This document shows positions 38,550 through 48,804 of a stretch of 64,000 nt of DNA, piece after piece. Location: contig NZ_CP097636.1 in NCBI RefSeq assembly GCF_023573145.1, positions 2,790,001 to 2,854,000 of the forward strand, written 5' to 3'. A model generated the notes under the pieces. The model did no database searches and was not told where the DNA came from. It saw only the letters and a list, made by a program, of their open reading frames with translations. Source of the stretch: Aquincola tertiaricarbonis (lineage in GTDB: Bacteria; Pseudomonadota; Gammaproteobacteria; Burkholderiales; Burkholderiaceae_C). The first letter of the stretch is position 1, and every line of letters starts with the position of its first letter. The translations under genes and the position numbers were made by a program.

Positions 38550-40442
38550 TCAACCCGCGATTGTCACCGCTGCCGGGCCGAATTCCGGCACCCGGTGGCG
38601 CAACCATTGACGTACGTCGGCCGGCTGCAACTCCTCGCCGGCCTGCAGTTGCGCGATCTCACGTGCCAGCTCGTCCGGCGCCGCCAGCTCCCCCAGTGCC
38701 GCAATCCGCACCCGCGCCACCTTGGTGGGCAGCGTGTGGTCGGCATCCGCGATCAGCTCCTCGTACAGCTTCTCCCCCGGCCGCAGGCCGGTGAAGGTGA
38801 TGCCGATCTCGGCTTCGCTGCGGCCGGCCAGGCGGATCATGTCGCGGGCCAGGTCGACGATCTTCACCGGCTCGCCCATGTCCAGCACCAGCACCTGGCC
38901 GCTCTCGCCGATGGCGGCGGCCTGCAGCACCAGGCGGGCCGCCTCGGGGATGGTCATGAAGTAGCGAATGATGTCGGGGTGGGTCACCGTCACCGGGCCG
39001 CCCTTGGCGATCTGTTCCTTGAACTTGGGAATCACGCTGCCGCTGCTGCCCAGCACGTTGCCGAAGCGCACGGCCATGAAGCGGGTGCCCGGGTGCTGCG
39101 CGGCCAGGCTGCTGATCACCATCTCGGCCGCGCGCTTGGTGGCGCCCATCACGTTGGTGGGGTTCACCGCCTTGTCGGTGCTGATGAGCACGAAGCGCTC
39201 GACGCCCTGCTCCGCCGCGGCCAGCGCCGCGTGGTAGGTGCCCAGCGTGTTGTTGCGCAGTGCCGCCCAGGCGTTGTCTTCTTCCATCAGCGGCACATGC
39301 TTGTAGGCCGCGGCATGGAACACCACCTGCGGCCGCCACTGCGCATAGATGTGGCGCAGGTGCGGCAGGTCCTTCACGTCGCCGATCAGCTTCACCAGCG
39401 GCAGGCCGGGGAAGGCCTCGGTCAGCTCCTGCTCGATGGTGTAGAGGTTGAACTCGCTCAGCTCCACCAGCACCAGCCGCGCTGGCTGGTAGCGGGCCAC
39501 TTGTCTGCACAACTCGCTGCCGATGGAACCGCCCGCGCCGGTGATCAACACCGTCTTGCCGCGCAGCGTCTCGCCGATGCCGGCTTCGTCCAGCTGCACC
39601 GGCTCGCGGCCCAGCAGGTCTTCGGGCTCGATGTCGCGCACGCGCAGTGCCTCGCTGCGGCTGTCGCGCAGCTCGTCGGCCGAAGGCACGGTGAGCACCG
39701 GCAGGCCGGTGGCGGCGGCCAGGTCCAGCGCGCGGCGGCGCTGGCGCGGCGTGGCCGAAGGCATGGCCACGATCACATGGGTGGCGGCGCTGCGGCGGGC
39801 GCGGTCGCGCACCGTGTCCAGCGTGCCCACCACCGGCAGGTTGCTGATGCGGGCGCGCTGCTTGGCGGGGTCGTCGTCCAGCAGGCCCAGCACCGTCCAG
39901 CCCTGCTGGTGGATGCCGGCCAGCAGCCGGCGCGCCGCCTCGCCCGCACCCAGCACCAGCGCGCGGCGGATCTCGCCCTCGCCGCCGGTGATGTGGTTGC
40001 GCGCATGCTCGTACAGCATGCGGTAGGCGATGCGCAGCAGGCACACGCCCATCAGCACCACCGCCGGGTGCAGCGCCAGCACCGCGCGCGGCACGCCGTA
40101 CAGGCCCAGGCCGATGACCGTGGCCGCCGACACCGCGCCGGCCGAGAAGCAGGCCGCCGTCAGCCGCTTGACCTCGCCAAAGCCCGAGAAGCGCCAGATG
40201 CTCTGCGGCACCTTGGCCAGCGCAAAGGCCACCAAGTAGGCCGCTACCACGCCCACCATCACCAGCAGGTCGTAGTCGGGGCGGGCGCTGATCCAGCGCT
40301 CGAAGCCCAGGCGAAACAGGTAGGTGACGTTCCAGCACACGGCCACGGCCAGGCCGTCGATGGCCAGCGACAAGGCCTGCCGGTGCGGGCGCAGATGCGC
40401 CAGGAAGTGGTCAAGGCGGTGCCAAACGCTGCGGGTATCCAT
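38550..40442 (-). CDS. Membrane-bound UDP-sugar 4,6-dehydratase (WbpM/PglF/CapD family)
   Basis: A 630-residue protein. Four N-terminal transmembrane helices (about 20-130) lead to a first Rossmann domain ([15 protein letters not shown] near 150) and a second catalytic SDR domain starting at [17 protein letters not shown] (about 300). The active-site stretch [21 protein letters not shown] (met/lysine type) is standard for UDP-GlcNAc 4,6-dehydratases such as WbpM and PglF. I start at ATG 40442. The adjoining PglC-like transferase and DegT aminotransferase suggest a 4-amino-4,6-dideoxy-HexNAc such as bacillosamine or a relative. Confidence 0.9.
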   Translation of the reverse strand: MDTRSVWHRLDHFLAHLRPHRQALSLAIDGLAVAVCWNVTYLFRLGFERWISARPDYDLLVMVGVVAAYLVAFALAKVPQSIWRFSGFGEVKRLTAACFSAGAVSAATVIGLGLYGVPRAVLALHPAVVLMGVCLLRIAYRMLYEHARNHITGGEGEIRRALVLGAGEAARRLLAGIHQQGWTVLGLLDDDPAKQRARISNLPVVGTLDTVRDRARRSAATHVIVAMPSATPRQRRRALDLAAATGLPVLTVPSADELRDSRSEALRVRDIEPEDLLGREPVQLDEAGIGETLRGKTVLITGAGGSIGSELCRQVARYQPARLVLVELSEFNLYTIEQELTEAFPGLPLVKLIGDVKDLPHLRHIYAQWRPQVVFHAAAYKHVPLMEEDNAWAALRNNTLGTYHAALAAAEQGVERFVLISTDKAVNPTNVMGATKRAAEMVISSLAAQHPGTRFMAVRFGNVLGSSGSVIPKFKEQIAKGGPVTVTHPDIIRYFMTIPEAARLVLQAAAIGESGQVLVLDMGEPVKIVDLARDMIRLAGRSEAEIGITFTGLRPGEKLYEELIADADHTLPTKVARVRIAALGELAAPDELAREIAQLQAGEELQPADVRQWLRHRVPEFGPAAVTIAG

Positions 40443-40465
40443 GCGAAGGGAATTCAGAAAGTCGC

Positions 40466-41062
40466 TCAGGGCGCCAGCAGCACACGCAGGCTGCGCAGCA
40501 GCACGCCGATGTCGGTCCACAGCGTGGCGCGCTCGGCATAGGCCGCGGCACCTTGCAGCTTGGCGGGCAGGATCACCTGCACGTATTCACGTTCGGGGTC
40601 TTCGGCGCGGGCCAGGCGCTCGCTCTCGTCGGCATGCGCCAGCGACACGGGGTCGGTGATGCCGGGACGCACGCTCAGCACCCGTTCGCGCAGCGCAGCC
40701 GGGTACAACGCCACATAACGCGGCACCTCGGGACGCGGGCCCACCAGGCTCATGTGGCCCTGGATCACGTCGATCAGCTGCGGCAGCTCGTCGACGCGGT
40801 GGCGGCGCAGCCAATAGCCCAGCGGGGTGATGCGCGGGTCCGCGCCCACCGTCAGCAGCGGGCCGCCAGCGGCCGGCTCAGCCACCATGGTGCGGAACTT
40901 GTGGATGCGGAACAGGCGGCCATGGCGGCCCACCCGCTCTTGCCGGAAGAATACCGGCCCGGGTGAATCGCGCTTGATGCACAGCGCCACCACCAGCCCG
41001 GCCGGGGCCAGCAGCACCAGCAGCACGCTGGCGACCAGCAGGTCGAAAAGGCGCTTGGCCAC
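40466..41062 (-). CDS. Initiating sugar-phosphate transferase, small PglC-like (monotopic PGT)
   Basis: A 198-residue phosphoglycosyl transferase that would move a sugar-1-phosphate from UDP to undecaprenyl phosphate. One N-terminal membrane hairpin (LFDLLVASVLLVLLAPAGLV), PVFFRQERVGRHG, the KFRTM motif, DELPQLIDVIQG and SLVGPRPEVP are all present. It is the short catalytic core without the extra helices of WcaJ. With the adjoining dehydratase and aminotransferase it looks like a pgl-type initiation module. Confidence 0.92.
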   Translation of the reverse strand: MAKRLFDLLVASVLLVLLAPAGLVVALCIKRDSPGPVFFRQERVGRHGRLFRIHKFRTMVAEPAAGGPLLTVGADPRITPLGYWLRRHRVDELPQLIDVIQGHMSLVGPRPEVPRYVALYPAALRERVLSVRPGITDPVSLAHADESERLARAEDPEREYVQVILPAKLQGAAAYAERATLWTDIGVLLRSLRVLLAP

Positions 41063-41083
41063 GGGGCTTTGCGTCCTGCTCGC

Positions 41084-42256
41084 TCAGCGCAACGCACCAC
41101 GCAGCACGGCCACCACGCGCTGCACGTCGGCGTCGGTCATGCGGGTGTAGATGGGCAGGCTGAACAGCCGCTCATACGCGCGCTGGCTGTTGGGAAACTG
41201 CGCCGGCTGCAGGCCATAGCGCTCGCGCCAATAAGGCTGCTGGTGCAGCGGGATGTAGTGCACGCTGCAGCCGATGCCGGCGTCGAACAAGGCCTGCACC
41301 GCGGCATCGCGGTCCACCGGCGCGCCGTCGGCCAGGCGCACGGTATACAGGTGCCAGGCATGCAGCTCACCCGCCGGCGCATCGGCCGGCAGCACCAGGG
41401 GCAGGCCGGCCAGGCCGGCGTGGTACTGCGCCGCGATCTGCGCCCGCCGCTGCTGAAAGCCCTGCGCCTTGCGCAGCTGGTGCAGCCCCAGCGAGGCGGC
41501 GATGTCGGTCAGGTTGTACTTGAAGCCGGGCGCGACGATCTCGTAGTACCAGCTGGGCACGGTGGCGGTGAAGCGGTCGAAGGCATCGCGGCTCATGCCG
41601 TGCAGGCGCATCACCTTGGCGCGCTTGGCGAGGGCGGCGTCACGCGTCACCAGCATGCCGCCTTCGCCCGTGGTCATGGTCTTGTTGGCGTAGAAGCTGA
41701 ACACCGTGGCGTCGCTGCCCAGCGTGCCCACCAGCTGGCCGCCCACGGTGGTGGGCAGCGCGTGGGCGGCGTCTTCCACCACCTTCAAGCCGTGGCGGCG
41801 CGCGATGTCGAGGATGGCCGGCATGTCGGCCGCCAGGCCGCCGAAGTGCACCGGCATCACGGCCTTGGTCCGGGGCGTGATGGCGGCTTCTACCGCGCGC
41901 GGGTCGATGTTGAGGGTGACCGGATCGCAGTCCACCAGCACCACGTCGGCGCCCAGGTAGCGCACCACCTCGGCGGTGGCGGTGAAGGTGTGGGTGGTGG
42001 TGATCACCTCGTCACCAGGGCCGATGCCCAGCGCTTCCAGCGCCAGGTGCAGGCCGGCGGTGGCCGAGTTCACCGCGATGCTGTGCAGCGCCTCGTCGCC
42101 CAGGAAGGCGCTGAACTCACGCTCGAAGCGGGCGGTCTTGGGGCCGGTGGTCACCCAGCCCGACTTCAGCGTGTCCACCACCTCGGCGATTTCTTCATCG
42201 CCGATCTCGGGCAGGGCAAAGGGCAGGAACGGGGGCTTGTCGGCGTCGGCGGTCAT
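41084..42256 (-). CDS. DegT/DnrJ/EryC1/StrS family sugar aminotransferase
   Basis: A 390-residue PLP enzyme. The Schiff-base lysine is Lys192 in [14 protein letters not shown], and EDAAHALP (161-168) and the N-terminal [16 protein letters not shown] are hallmarks. It most likely aminates a UDP-4-keto-6-deoxy-HexNAc made by the nearby membrane dehydratase, as PglE does. The start is ATG 42256; its first four bases overlap the methyltransferase stop. No PglD-type acetyltransferase is adjacent, so the amine may stay free or be modified by the hexapeptide acyltransferase at 45291. Confidence 0.9.
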   Translation of the reverse strand: MTADADKPPFLPFALPEIGDEEIAEVVDTLKSGWVTTGPKTARFEREFSAFLGDEALHSIAVNSATAGLHLALEALGIGPGDEVITTTHTFTATAEVVRYLGADVVLVDCDPVTLNIDPRAVEAAITPRTKAVMPVHFGGLAADMPAILDIARRHGLKVVEDAAHALPTTVGGQLVGTLGSDATVFSFYANKTMTTGEGGMLVTRDAALAKRAKVMRLHGMSRDAFDRFTATVPSWYYEIVAPGFKYNLTDIAASLGLHQLRKAQGFQQRRAQIAAQYHAGLAGLPLVLPADAPAGELHAWHLYTVRLADGAPVDRDAAVQALFDAGIGCSVHYIPLHQQPYWRERYGLQPAQFPNSQRAYERLFSLPIYTRMTDADVQRVVAVLRGALR

Positions 42257-42939
42257 GGTTTGGCGATCCAGGCCAGCACATGCGTGCGCAGCAGCGGCAC
42301 GGCATTGAAGGCGGTGTACAGCGAAGGGTGCAGCCGGCACAGCGGCCGTGCCAGCGGCGGCGCCAGCGTCACGCGGCGGTGGGTGAGGCGGCCTTGCGGA
42401 AACAGCGCCCGCACTTCGCGCAGCGGCACGCCGCGCACGTCGGCATTGCGCGGATTGTCGACGGTGAAGTCGTACCACAGCACCGCGCCGCCGGGTTTCA
42501 GCCAGCGCCACATGGCCGCGGCCAGGGCATGGCGGGTGGTGGCCTGCAGCAAGGACGAGAACACCGTGGACTGCAGCACCAGGTCCTGGCTGCCGGGCGC
42601 GATGGGCGCCTGCGTGCCATCGGCCTGCAGCAGCGTCACGCCTGCGGGCAGCAGGTGGCGGGCCTGGGCATGCCGCTCGGGCAGCAGCTCGATGCCGGTG
42701 AGGTGCTCGGGCTGCGCACCCAGGCGCAGCAACTCCAGCAGGTTGCCGCCGGCACCACTGCCCACCTCGGTGATGCGGCGTGGCGCCAGCGTGGACCAGC
42801 CGGCCTCCCGCCACAGCGCCAGCATCGCGCGCTGGCGCTCGTGCAGCGTGCAGGCCACGTCGGGCTGCAGCGGGCTGTAGCGGTCGGTGGCACCCCGGCG
42901 TGCGTAGCGCTGGGCGACCTGCTCGGCTTCAGGCGGCAT
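42253..42939 (-). CDS. SAM-dependent methyltransferase
   Basis: A 228-residue class I methyltransferase. The SAM-binding motif I is [19 protein letters not shown] (about residues 53-71), [15 protein letters not shown] gives motif II, and [12 protein letters not shown] and [15 protein letters not shown] give later motifs. It presumably methylates a sugar or amino group of the glycan; the target is unknown. I use ATG 42939 (ATG 42945 is two codons earlier). It overlaps the preceding GT4 gene by 11 bases and the aminotransferase by four. Confidence 0.82.
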   Translation of the reverse strand: MPPEAEQVAQRYARRGATDRYSPLQPDVACTLHERQRAMLALWREAGWSTLAPRRITEVGSGAGGNLLELLRLGAQPEHLTGIELLPERHAQARHLLPAGVTLLQADGTQAPIAPGSQDLVLQSTVFSSLLQATTRHALAAAMWRWLKPGGAVLWYDFTVDNPRNADVRGVPLREVRALFPQGRLTHRRVTLAPPLARPLCRLHPSLYTAFNAVPLLRTHVLAWIAKP

Positions 42940-44200
42940 GGGCATGCATCGCGATGGCGCCGTTGCGCGACACCGCCGCCAGAAAGCGCCGCGCCAGCAC
43001 CGGGTAGGTGTGCTCGGCCTGCACGAAGGCGCGGCCACGGGCGCCCATCGCGGCGCGTTCTTCGGCCGGCAGCGCGGCCAGCTGGCGCAGGCCATCGGCC
43101 ACCGCCTGCGGGTCTTCGGGCGGCACCGTCAGGCCGCAGCGGGCTTCGGCCACCGGGTCGTTGCCCGCCTCCACCGAATGCAGCACCGCGCAGCCGGCCA
43201 TCATGTAGTCCATCAGCTTGTTGGGCGCGATGCCGAAGCGGTAGATGGGCACCCGCTGCCAGCCGATGTAGGCGATGTCCACCGCCTGCAAGAAGGCCGG
43301 AATCTGCGCCTTGGGGATGGGCGGCAGCCAGCTGACGTTAGCCAGGCCCTCTTCGGCAATGCGGCGCTGCAGCCGCGCGCGTTCATGGCCGTCGCCCACC
43401 AGCACGAAGTGCAGGCCGTCGCCGGCTAGCTTGGCAGCGTCGAGCAGCGTGTCCAGCGCATTGGGGCGGCCCATGCTGCCGGCATAGCCGACGATGGTGC
43501 GGCCGGCTGCGCGGGCGGCGGCCAGGGCCTGCGCCACGTCGTCGCGCAGCGCGGGGGCCGCGGTGCCGGGCGCCGGCCAGTCGTCGGGCGAAATGCCGTT
43601 GGGCACGATGAACAGCTTGCGCAGGTCCAGGCCGTGCTCGGCCATGTGCTCGTCCACCCGCGGCAGCATGGAGACGACCACGTCCGCATCGCGGTAGGCC
43701 GCGTCTTCAGCCGCTTGGCACACCAGCGCAAACGGATGCCAGGGCGACATGCCCGACAGCTCGATCGGCGACAGCGGCCACAGGTCGTGCACCTCGTACA
43801 CCAGCACCGCATTGGCCAGGCCGGCGATGTGGCGCGCCACCCAGATGTCCATCGGGTAGGTGCTGGAGGCGATCACCACGTCGGGCTTCACCCGCTCCAC
43901 CAGCCGCCGCGCATCGCGCCGCACCTGCCATAGAAAGCTGGCGATGTTGCGCACGCGGCCCAGGCCGTTGCCCTGGTAGGCCGGCGTGGGATACCAGCGG
44001 TAGTCAATGCCGTCGATCAGCTCGTCGCGCGGGCCCGGGCCCACGCCTTGCGGCTGCCGCGCCCGCACGTGCGAGAAGCTGGCCGCCAGCATCTGCACCG
44101 CATGGCCGGCGCGCACCCATTCACGGGCCAGGTAGTAGGGCCGGTACTCCATGCCCAGCGCAGGGCTGCCGGCGTAGTGGTTGAGGTAGAGGATGTTCAT
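42929..44200 (-). CDS. Family 4 glycosyltransferase (WbuB-like)
   Basis: A 423-residue GT-B enzyme. It opens with MNILYLNHYAGSPALGMEYR, as in WbuB-type O-antigen transferases; WbuB adds FucNAc in E. coli. The donor-binding half contains VGYAGSMGRPNALDTLLDAAKL and FGIAPNKLMDYMMAGCAVL. I choose ATG 44200 rather than the ATG four codons upstream because it matches the family N-terminus. It overlaps the preceding GT4 stop by four bases. Confidence 0.88.
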   Translation of the reverse strand: MNILYLNHYAGSPALGMEYRPYYLAREWVRAGHAVQMLAASFSHVRARQPQGVGPGPRDELIDGIDYRWYPTPAYQGNGLGRVRNIASFLWQVRRDARRLVERVKPDVVIASSTYPMDIWVARHIAGLANAVLVYEVHDLWPLSPIELSGMSPWHPFALVCQAAEDAAYRDADVVVSMLPRVDEHMAEHGLDLRKLFIVPNGISPDDWPAPGTAAPALRDDVAQALAAARAAGRTIVGYAGSMGRPNALDTLLDAAKLAGDGLHFVLVGDGHERARLQRRIAEEGLANVSWLPPIPKAQIPAFLQAVDIAYIGWQRVPIYRFGIAPNKLMDYMMAGCAVLHSVEAGNDPVAEARCGLTVPPEDPQAVADGLRQLAALPAEERAAMGARGRAFVQAEHTYPVLARRFLAAVSRNGAIAMHAHAA

Positions 44201-45294
44201 CGCGCTGCGCAAGGGCCGGCCGCCTGCAGCGCCTGCAGCCGCGCCAGGAAGCGGCGCACGCAGGGCTGGAACAAGGCATGCCCGGCCACCCAGGCGCGAT
44301 TGTCGCTGGCGATGGAGGCCGACCGCGCCAGCAGGGCCTGCAGCGCCGCCGCATCGGGCAGCGCGCCGTCGGCCAGCACCAGGCCGTTGTCGCCGCTGCG
44401 CACCAGCTCGCGGTTGGCAGGCAGGTCAGAGAGCAGCGGCACGCAGCCATGCGCCATCGCTTCCAGCACCGAGACGGAGACCGAATCGCTGGCCGGCAGG
44501 CTGAGGTACCAGCGGGCCTTGGCATACCAGCGGGCCTGCTCGTCGGCGCCCAGCCGGCCGACGAAGCGCACGCGCTCCGCCAGGCCGTGCGCTTGCGCCT
44601 GCTCCACCAGCGCCGGCTGCAAGCTGCCGTCGTTGGCCACCACCAGCCGCGCCTGCGGGCGCTGGGCGGCGATGCCGGCGAACACCTCGATCACCCGCTG
44701 CGGCTGGTAGATCGGTTCCAGCCCACGGTTGGCGAACCAGAGGTCGTCGTCCTTGTCGGTGGCCTCGGGCGGCAGCGCTTCCAGCCCGAAGGGAAAGGTC
44801 ATCACCTCGGCCGCGCCCAGCGCCTGCATGCGCGCGGCCATGTGCAGGCTGTCGCTGGTGGTGAGCGCGCAGGCCCGCAGCACCCGGCCGGTGAGCCAGC
44901 GCAGCAGCGGGTGGCGGTCGGGCGTGACCAGGATGTCCGACCCCCAGGCCGAACCCACCAGCCGCCCCGGCACGCCCGCGCCCGCCTGCGCCAGCCAGCC
45001 CAGCGTGCCGTGCGAGGTGAGGTAGTGCGCATGCAGCCAGTCGGGCCGCACCTGGCGCAGCCAGCGCGCCAGCCGCGGCAAGGTGGCCAGCACCTGCAAG
45101 TTGCCGCCGCCAAAGCGCGGCCGGGTGTGCAGCGCCAGGCGCCGATCGGCCGGCAGCACGGCATCGAAGCCGGGGAGAAAACCGCGGCTGGAAGCGGCCC
45201 ACAGGTCCACGCCTTCGGCCGCCAGCGCACGCGCCCACTTCAGCAGGTGCGGGCTCTCGCCATCGCCCAGCAGCACCAGTCGCACGGGGCTCAT
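44197..45294 (-). CDS. Family 4 glycosyltransferase
   Basis: A 365-residue GT-B enzyme. RLVLLGDGESPHLLKWARAL is the N-terminal domain start, LVGSAWGSDILV lies in the middle, and SVSVLEAMAHGCVPLLSDLPANRELV near residue 285 contains the acidic donor-site motif of GT4. The start ATG 45294 overlaps the upstream acyltransferase stop (ATGA). The sugar specificity is not readable. Confidence 0.87.
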   Translation of the reverse strand: MSPVRLVLLGDGESPHLLKWARALAAEGVDLWAASSRGFLPGFDAVLPADRRLALHTRPRFGGGNLQVLATLPRLARWLRQVRPDWLHAHYLTSHGTLGWLAQAGAGVPGRLVGSAWGSDILVTPDRHPLLRWLTGRVLRACALTTSDSLHMAARMQALGAAEVMTFPFGLEALPPEATDKDDDLWFANRGLEPIYQPQRVIEVFAGIAAQRPQARLVVANDGSLQPALVEQAQAHGLAERVRFVGRLGADEQARWYAKARWYLSLPASDSVSVSVLEAMAHGCVPLLSDLPANRELVRSGDNGLVLADGALPDAAALQALLARSASIASDNRAWVAGHALFQPCVRRFLARLQALQAAGPCAAR

Positions 45295-45890
45295 CGGGCG
45301 TCCGGGTCGTGGCCGGCCCACTGTGCGCGGTGCGCCTGCACCTCGGGGTAGCGCGCCAGCAGCGCCGCGTCGGCGTCGCGGGTGTCGCCCACCACCTGCG
45401 CCGGGCAACCGGCCAGCACCGCGAAGTCAGGAAAGCTGCCGCGCACCGCGCTGCCGGCGCGCACCAGGGTGCCACGGCCCAGCCGGGTGCCGGCCTCGAT
45501 CACCGTGTGCGGGCCGATGAAGCTGTAGGGGCCGATGACCACCTCGCCGCCCACCCAGCCGGGCCGCGGGCCCTGCCAGCTGACGAAGGCTCGGCCGAGC
45601 AGCCGCGCCGAGCGGTGCGAGCTGTGGCTGACGATGCTGACGTGGCTGGTGATCTGCACGCCTTCGCCGATGGTCAGGCCGCTGCTGGCTTCCAGGTAGC
45701 AGAAGGGGCCGATGTAGACGTGGTCGCCCAGCGTCAGCCGGCTTTCATGTTCGATGACCACCGTGGGCGCGATGCGGGTGAACGGCAGGTCATGGCCCTG
45801 CGAGCGCTCACCGAACACGATGCGCCCCAACAGCTGCCGCAGCAGCCGGCGCCGCCAGCGGTTGAAGGCCGCGCGCAAGGCCACGTTCAT
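45291..45890 (-). CDS. Left-handed beta-helix acyltransferase
   Basis: A 199-residue protein with hexapeptide repeats from about residue 45 (IEHESRLTLGDHVYIGPFCYLEASSG, then IGEGVQITSHVSIVSHSSH) to about 165. A basic N-terminus (NRWRRRLLRQLLGRIV) may touch the membrane. It would O- or N-acylate a sugar of the repeat unit. The start ATG 45890 overlaps the flippase stop by four bases, and its own stop overlaps the GT4 start, so translation is tightly coupled. Confidence 0.82.
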   Translation of the reverse strand: MNVALRAAFNRWRRRLLRQLLGRIVFGERSQGHDLPFTRIAPTVVIEHESRLTLGDHVYIGPFCYLEASSGLTIGEGVQITSHVSIVSHSSHRSARLLGRAFVSWQGPRPGWVGGEVVIGPYSFIGPHTVIEAGTRLGRGTLVRAGSAVRGSFPDFAVLAGCPAQVVGDTRDADAALLARYPEVQAHRAQWAGHDPDAR

Positions 45891-47101
45891 GCCGCTGCCA
45901 CCGGCCAGGTGGCCAGGCGCCAGAAGTACCAGCCGAAGTACAGCGCCATGCCGGCCGACACCGCCCAGCCGGCGCCACGCAGGCCGCCCCAGGCCAGGCC
46001 CGCGGCCAGCGACAGCACGAACACCCCCTGCCCCACCAGGGCCAGCTTCAGCGCCCACGCCTGGGCATTCCAGGCCATGGTGACCACCGCCAGCGGCGAA
46101 GCCACGAAGTGCACGCCGATGTACACCGCCAGCGCCCGCGCCAGGTCGCCCGCCGCCTGCCACTGCGGCCCGAACACGCGGGCGAAGGCCCAGGGCGCGG
46201 CCAGCCACAGCGCCAGCACCAGCGGCGTGGCCACGGCGGCCAGCGCCAGCATCACGCGGCGTACGTCGGCGCGGGCGGCGGCGGTGACCTGGCCCCCCGC
46301 CGCCAGCCGCGGATACAGGGCCTGCGACACCGCCCCGCCCACCAGCGTGGCCGGGGCCTTGAGGTAGCGCATCGTCAGCCCCCAGAAGCCGGCCGCGGCG
46401 GGGCCCAGCGTGGCGGCGATCAGCGAAACGGCCAGCGTGTCTTGCAGCGCGCCGGCAAACGCATGCGGGGTGTTGAGCAGCGGAAATTCGCGGTGGCGCC
46501 GGGCCACCGCCACCAGCCGCTGGCGGCTGACCTGCCACCAGCCGCGCAGCGGCAGCCGCAGCAGCGCGGCCGTGGCCAGCGCGGCGGCCAGCGGCGCCAC
46601 GATGAGGCCGGTGACACCCGCCTGCGCCACGCCCGCCCCGGCCTGCGCCAGCGCGCCGCCACCGTGCTGCAGCACCCGGCCCGCCGCCAGCGCGCGAAAG
46701 CGCTGCGCCCGCGTGGCCACCAACGTGGCCAGCGACACCGCCCCCAGCGCCAGCACCGCCAGCGGCAGCCAGAGCGGCCAGTGCTGGCCGCTGTGCCAGG
46801 CCCAGGCCGCCCCGCCGAGCGCGGCCAGCAGCGTGCAGCCGGCCAGCAGCCAGAGGGACAGCGCGCGCAGGCTGGTGGCTTCAGCATCGTCACGGGCCAG
46901 TGGCAGCGCAAACTCGTAGCGGGCGCAGGCCACCACCGCCACATTGGCCGCCACGGCGGCAAACAGGTGGTAGCTGCCGAAGTCTTCGGGCGTGTACAGC
47001 CGCGTCAGCCAGGGGCCCAGCGTCAGCGGAATGGCCTGGGCGGCCAGCCCGCCGGCCAGCAGCGTGAAGGTGGCGCGGCGCAGGCCCACGGCGGTGGTCA
47101 A
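45887..47101 (-). CDS. Second polysaccharide flippase (Wzx/O-antigen transporter family)
   Basis: A 404-residue protein with about 12 hydrophobic helices. LLAGGLAAQAIPLTLGPWLTRLYTPEDFG at the N-terminus is typical of Wzx-like flippases, and the pair of helices near ATLGPAAAGFWGLTMRYLKAPATLV is also common to the family. It is unrelated in detail to the flippase at 23813-25192 and has a high-GC, alanine-rich composition like its neighbours. It overlaps the WbpE-like gene by four bases. Confidence 0.85.
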   Translation of the reverse strand: MTTAVGLRRATFTLLAGGLAAQAIPLTLGPWLTRLYTPEDFGSYHLFAAVAANVAVVACARYEFALPLARDDAEATSLRALSLWLLAGCTLLAALGGAAWAWHSGQHWPLWLPLAVLALGAVSLATLVATRAQRFRALAAGRVLQHGGGALAQAGAGVAQAGVTGLIVAPLAAALATAALLRLPLRGWWQVSRQRLVAVARRHREFPLLNTPHAFAGALQDTLAVSLIAATLGPAAAGFWGLTMRYLKAPATLVGGAVSQALYPRLAAGGQVTAAARADVRRVMLALAAVATPLVLALWLAAPWAFARVFGPQWQAAGDLARALAVYIGVHFVASPLAVVTMAWNAQAWALKLALVGQGVFVLSLAAGLAWGGLRGAGWAVSAGMALYFGWYFWRLATWPVAAA

Positions 47102-48207
47102 CGCGCGGCGGCCACCGCCGCACGCAGCGCAGCCACCACGGCCTGCTGGTCGGCTTCGCTCAGGTCGGCGCTCATCGGCAGGCTCAGCACCGTGGCGGCG
47201 GCTTGCTCGGCGTGGCGGCAGCCGGCGGCGGGCGCGTAGGCGGCATAGGCCGGCTGGCGGTGCAGCGGCTTGGGGTAATGCACGGCGGTGGGAATGCCCT
47301 GCTGCTTGAGCGCGGCGGCCACCGCATCGCGGCCGTGTTCGATGAACACGGTGAACTGCGCCCAGACGCAGTCGCGCCCTTCACGCACGGTGGTCAGGGC
47401 CAGGCCGGGCACGTCGGCCAGCGCCGCGCGGTAGGCGGCGCCCAGGCGCGCACGCTGCGCCAGCTCCCACTCGAAGCGTTCCAGCTTGGCCAGCACCACG
47501 GCGCACTGCAGCGTGTCCATGCGGCCGCCCACGCCCACGCGGGTGTGGGTGTAGCGGGCGCTCTGGCCATGCACGCGGATCTCGCGCGCGGCCTGGGCCA
47601 GCGCCTCGTCGTCGGTGAATAGCGCGCCGCCATCGCCATAGCAGCCCAGCGGCTTGCTGGGAAAGAAGCTGGTGGCCCCGAAGGTGGACAGGCCGCCGCT
47701 GCGGCGGCCGCCGTAGCGGGCGCCGAAGCTCTGGGCCGCGTCCTCGATCACCACCAGGCCGCCGTGGCGGGCCGCGATGGCGTTGATCTCGTCCATGTCG
47801 GCCACTTGTCCATACAAGCTCACCGGCATGATGGCCTTGGTGCGCGGCGTGATGGCGGCTTCGATGCGGCTGGCGTCGATGTTGCAGGTGTCGGGCTCGA
47901 TGTCCACGAACACCGGCACCGCGCCCAGCAACACGATGGTCTCGGCCGTGGCCGCGAAGGTGAAGGGGCTGGTAATCACCTCGTCGCCCGCGCCGATGCC
48001 GGCGGCCATCAGCGCGATCAGCAGCGCCTCGGTGCCGCTGGCCACGGTGACGCAGTGGCGGGCGCCGGCAAAGGCCGCCAGCGCGGCTTCCAGCTCGGCC
48101 ACCTCGGGGCCCATGATGTACTGGCCGTGGTCCAGCACCTGCTGGATGCGGGCGTCGATGCGCGGCTTCAGCGCGGCGTACTGCGCCTTCAGGTCGGTGA
48201 ATTGCAT
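47098..48207 (-). CDS. UDP-3-keto-GlcNAc-uronate aminotransferase (WbpE/WlbC-like)
   Basis: A 369-residue DegT-family PLP enzyme. It opens with MQFTDLKAQYAALKPRIDARI, as WbpE does, and carries the catalytic Lys185 in FFPSKPLGCYGDGG and EDAAQSFGA (155-163). In Pseudomonas and Bordetella this enzyme aminates C-3 of UDP-3-keto-GlcNAcA, recycling 2-oxoglutarate with WbpB. WbpD- and WbpB-like genes follow upstream in the order expected for the UDP-GlcNAc3NAcA pathway. Confidence 0.88.
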   Translation of the reverse strand: MQFTDLKAQYAALKPRIDARIQQVLDHGQYIMGPEVAELEAALAAFAGARHCVTVASGTEALLIALMAAGIGAGDEVITSPFTFAATAETIVLLGAVPVFVDIEPDTCNIDASRIEAAITPRTKAIMPVSLYGQVADMDEINAIAARHGGLVVIEDAAQSFGARYGGRRSGGLSTFGATSFFPSKPLGCYGDGGALFTDDEALAQAAREIRVHGQSARYTHTRVGVGGRMDTLQCAVVLAKLERFEWELAQRARLGAAYRAALADVPGLALTTVREGRDCVWAQFTVFIEHGRDAVAAALKQQGIPTAVHYPKPLHRQPAYAAYAPAAGCRHAEQAAATVLSLPMSADLSEADQQAVVAALRAAVAAAR

Positions 48208-48214
48208 GGCGCCA

Positions 48215-48790
<576 letters not shown>

Positions 48791-48804
48791 GCTGCAGCCC
48801 CTTG

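Noticed and set aside
38496..40541. Plus-strand open frame (681 codons) and a second minus frame (38659-40338) over the membrane 4,6-dehydratase gene
   Set aside because: Only the minus frame ending at 38550 gives transmembrane helices, Rossmann motifs and an SDR active site.
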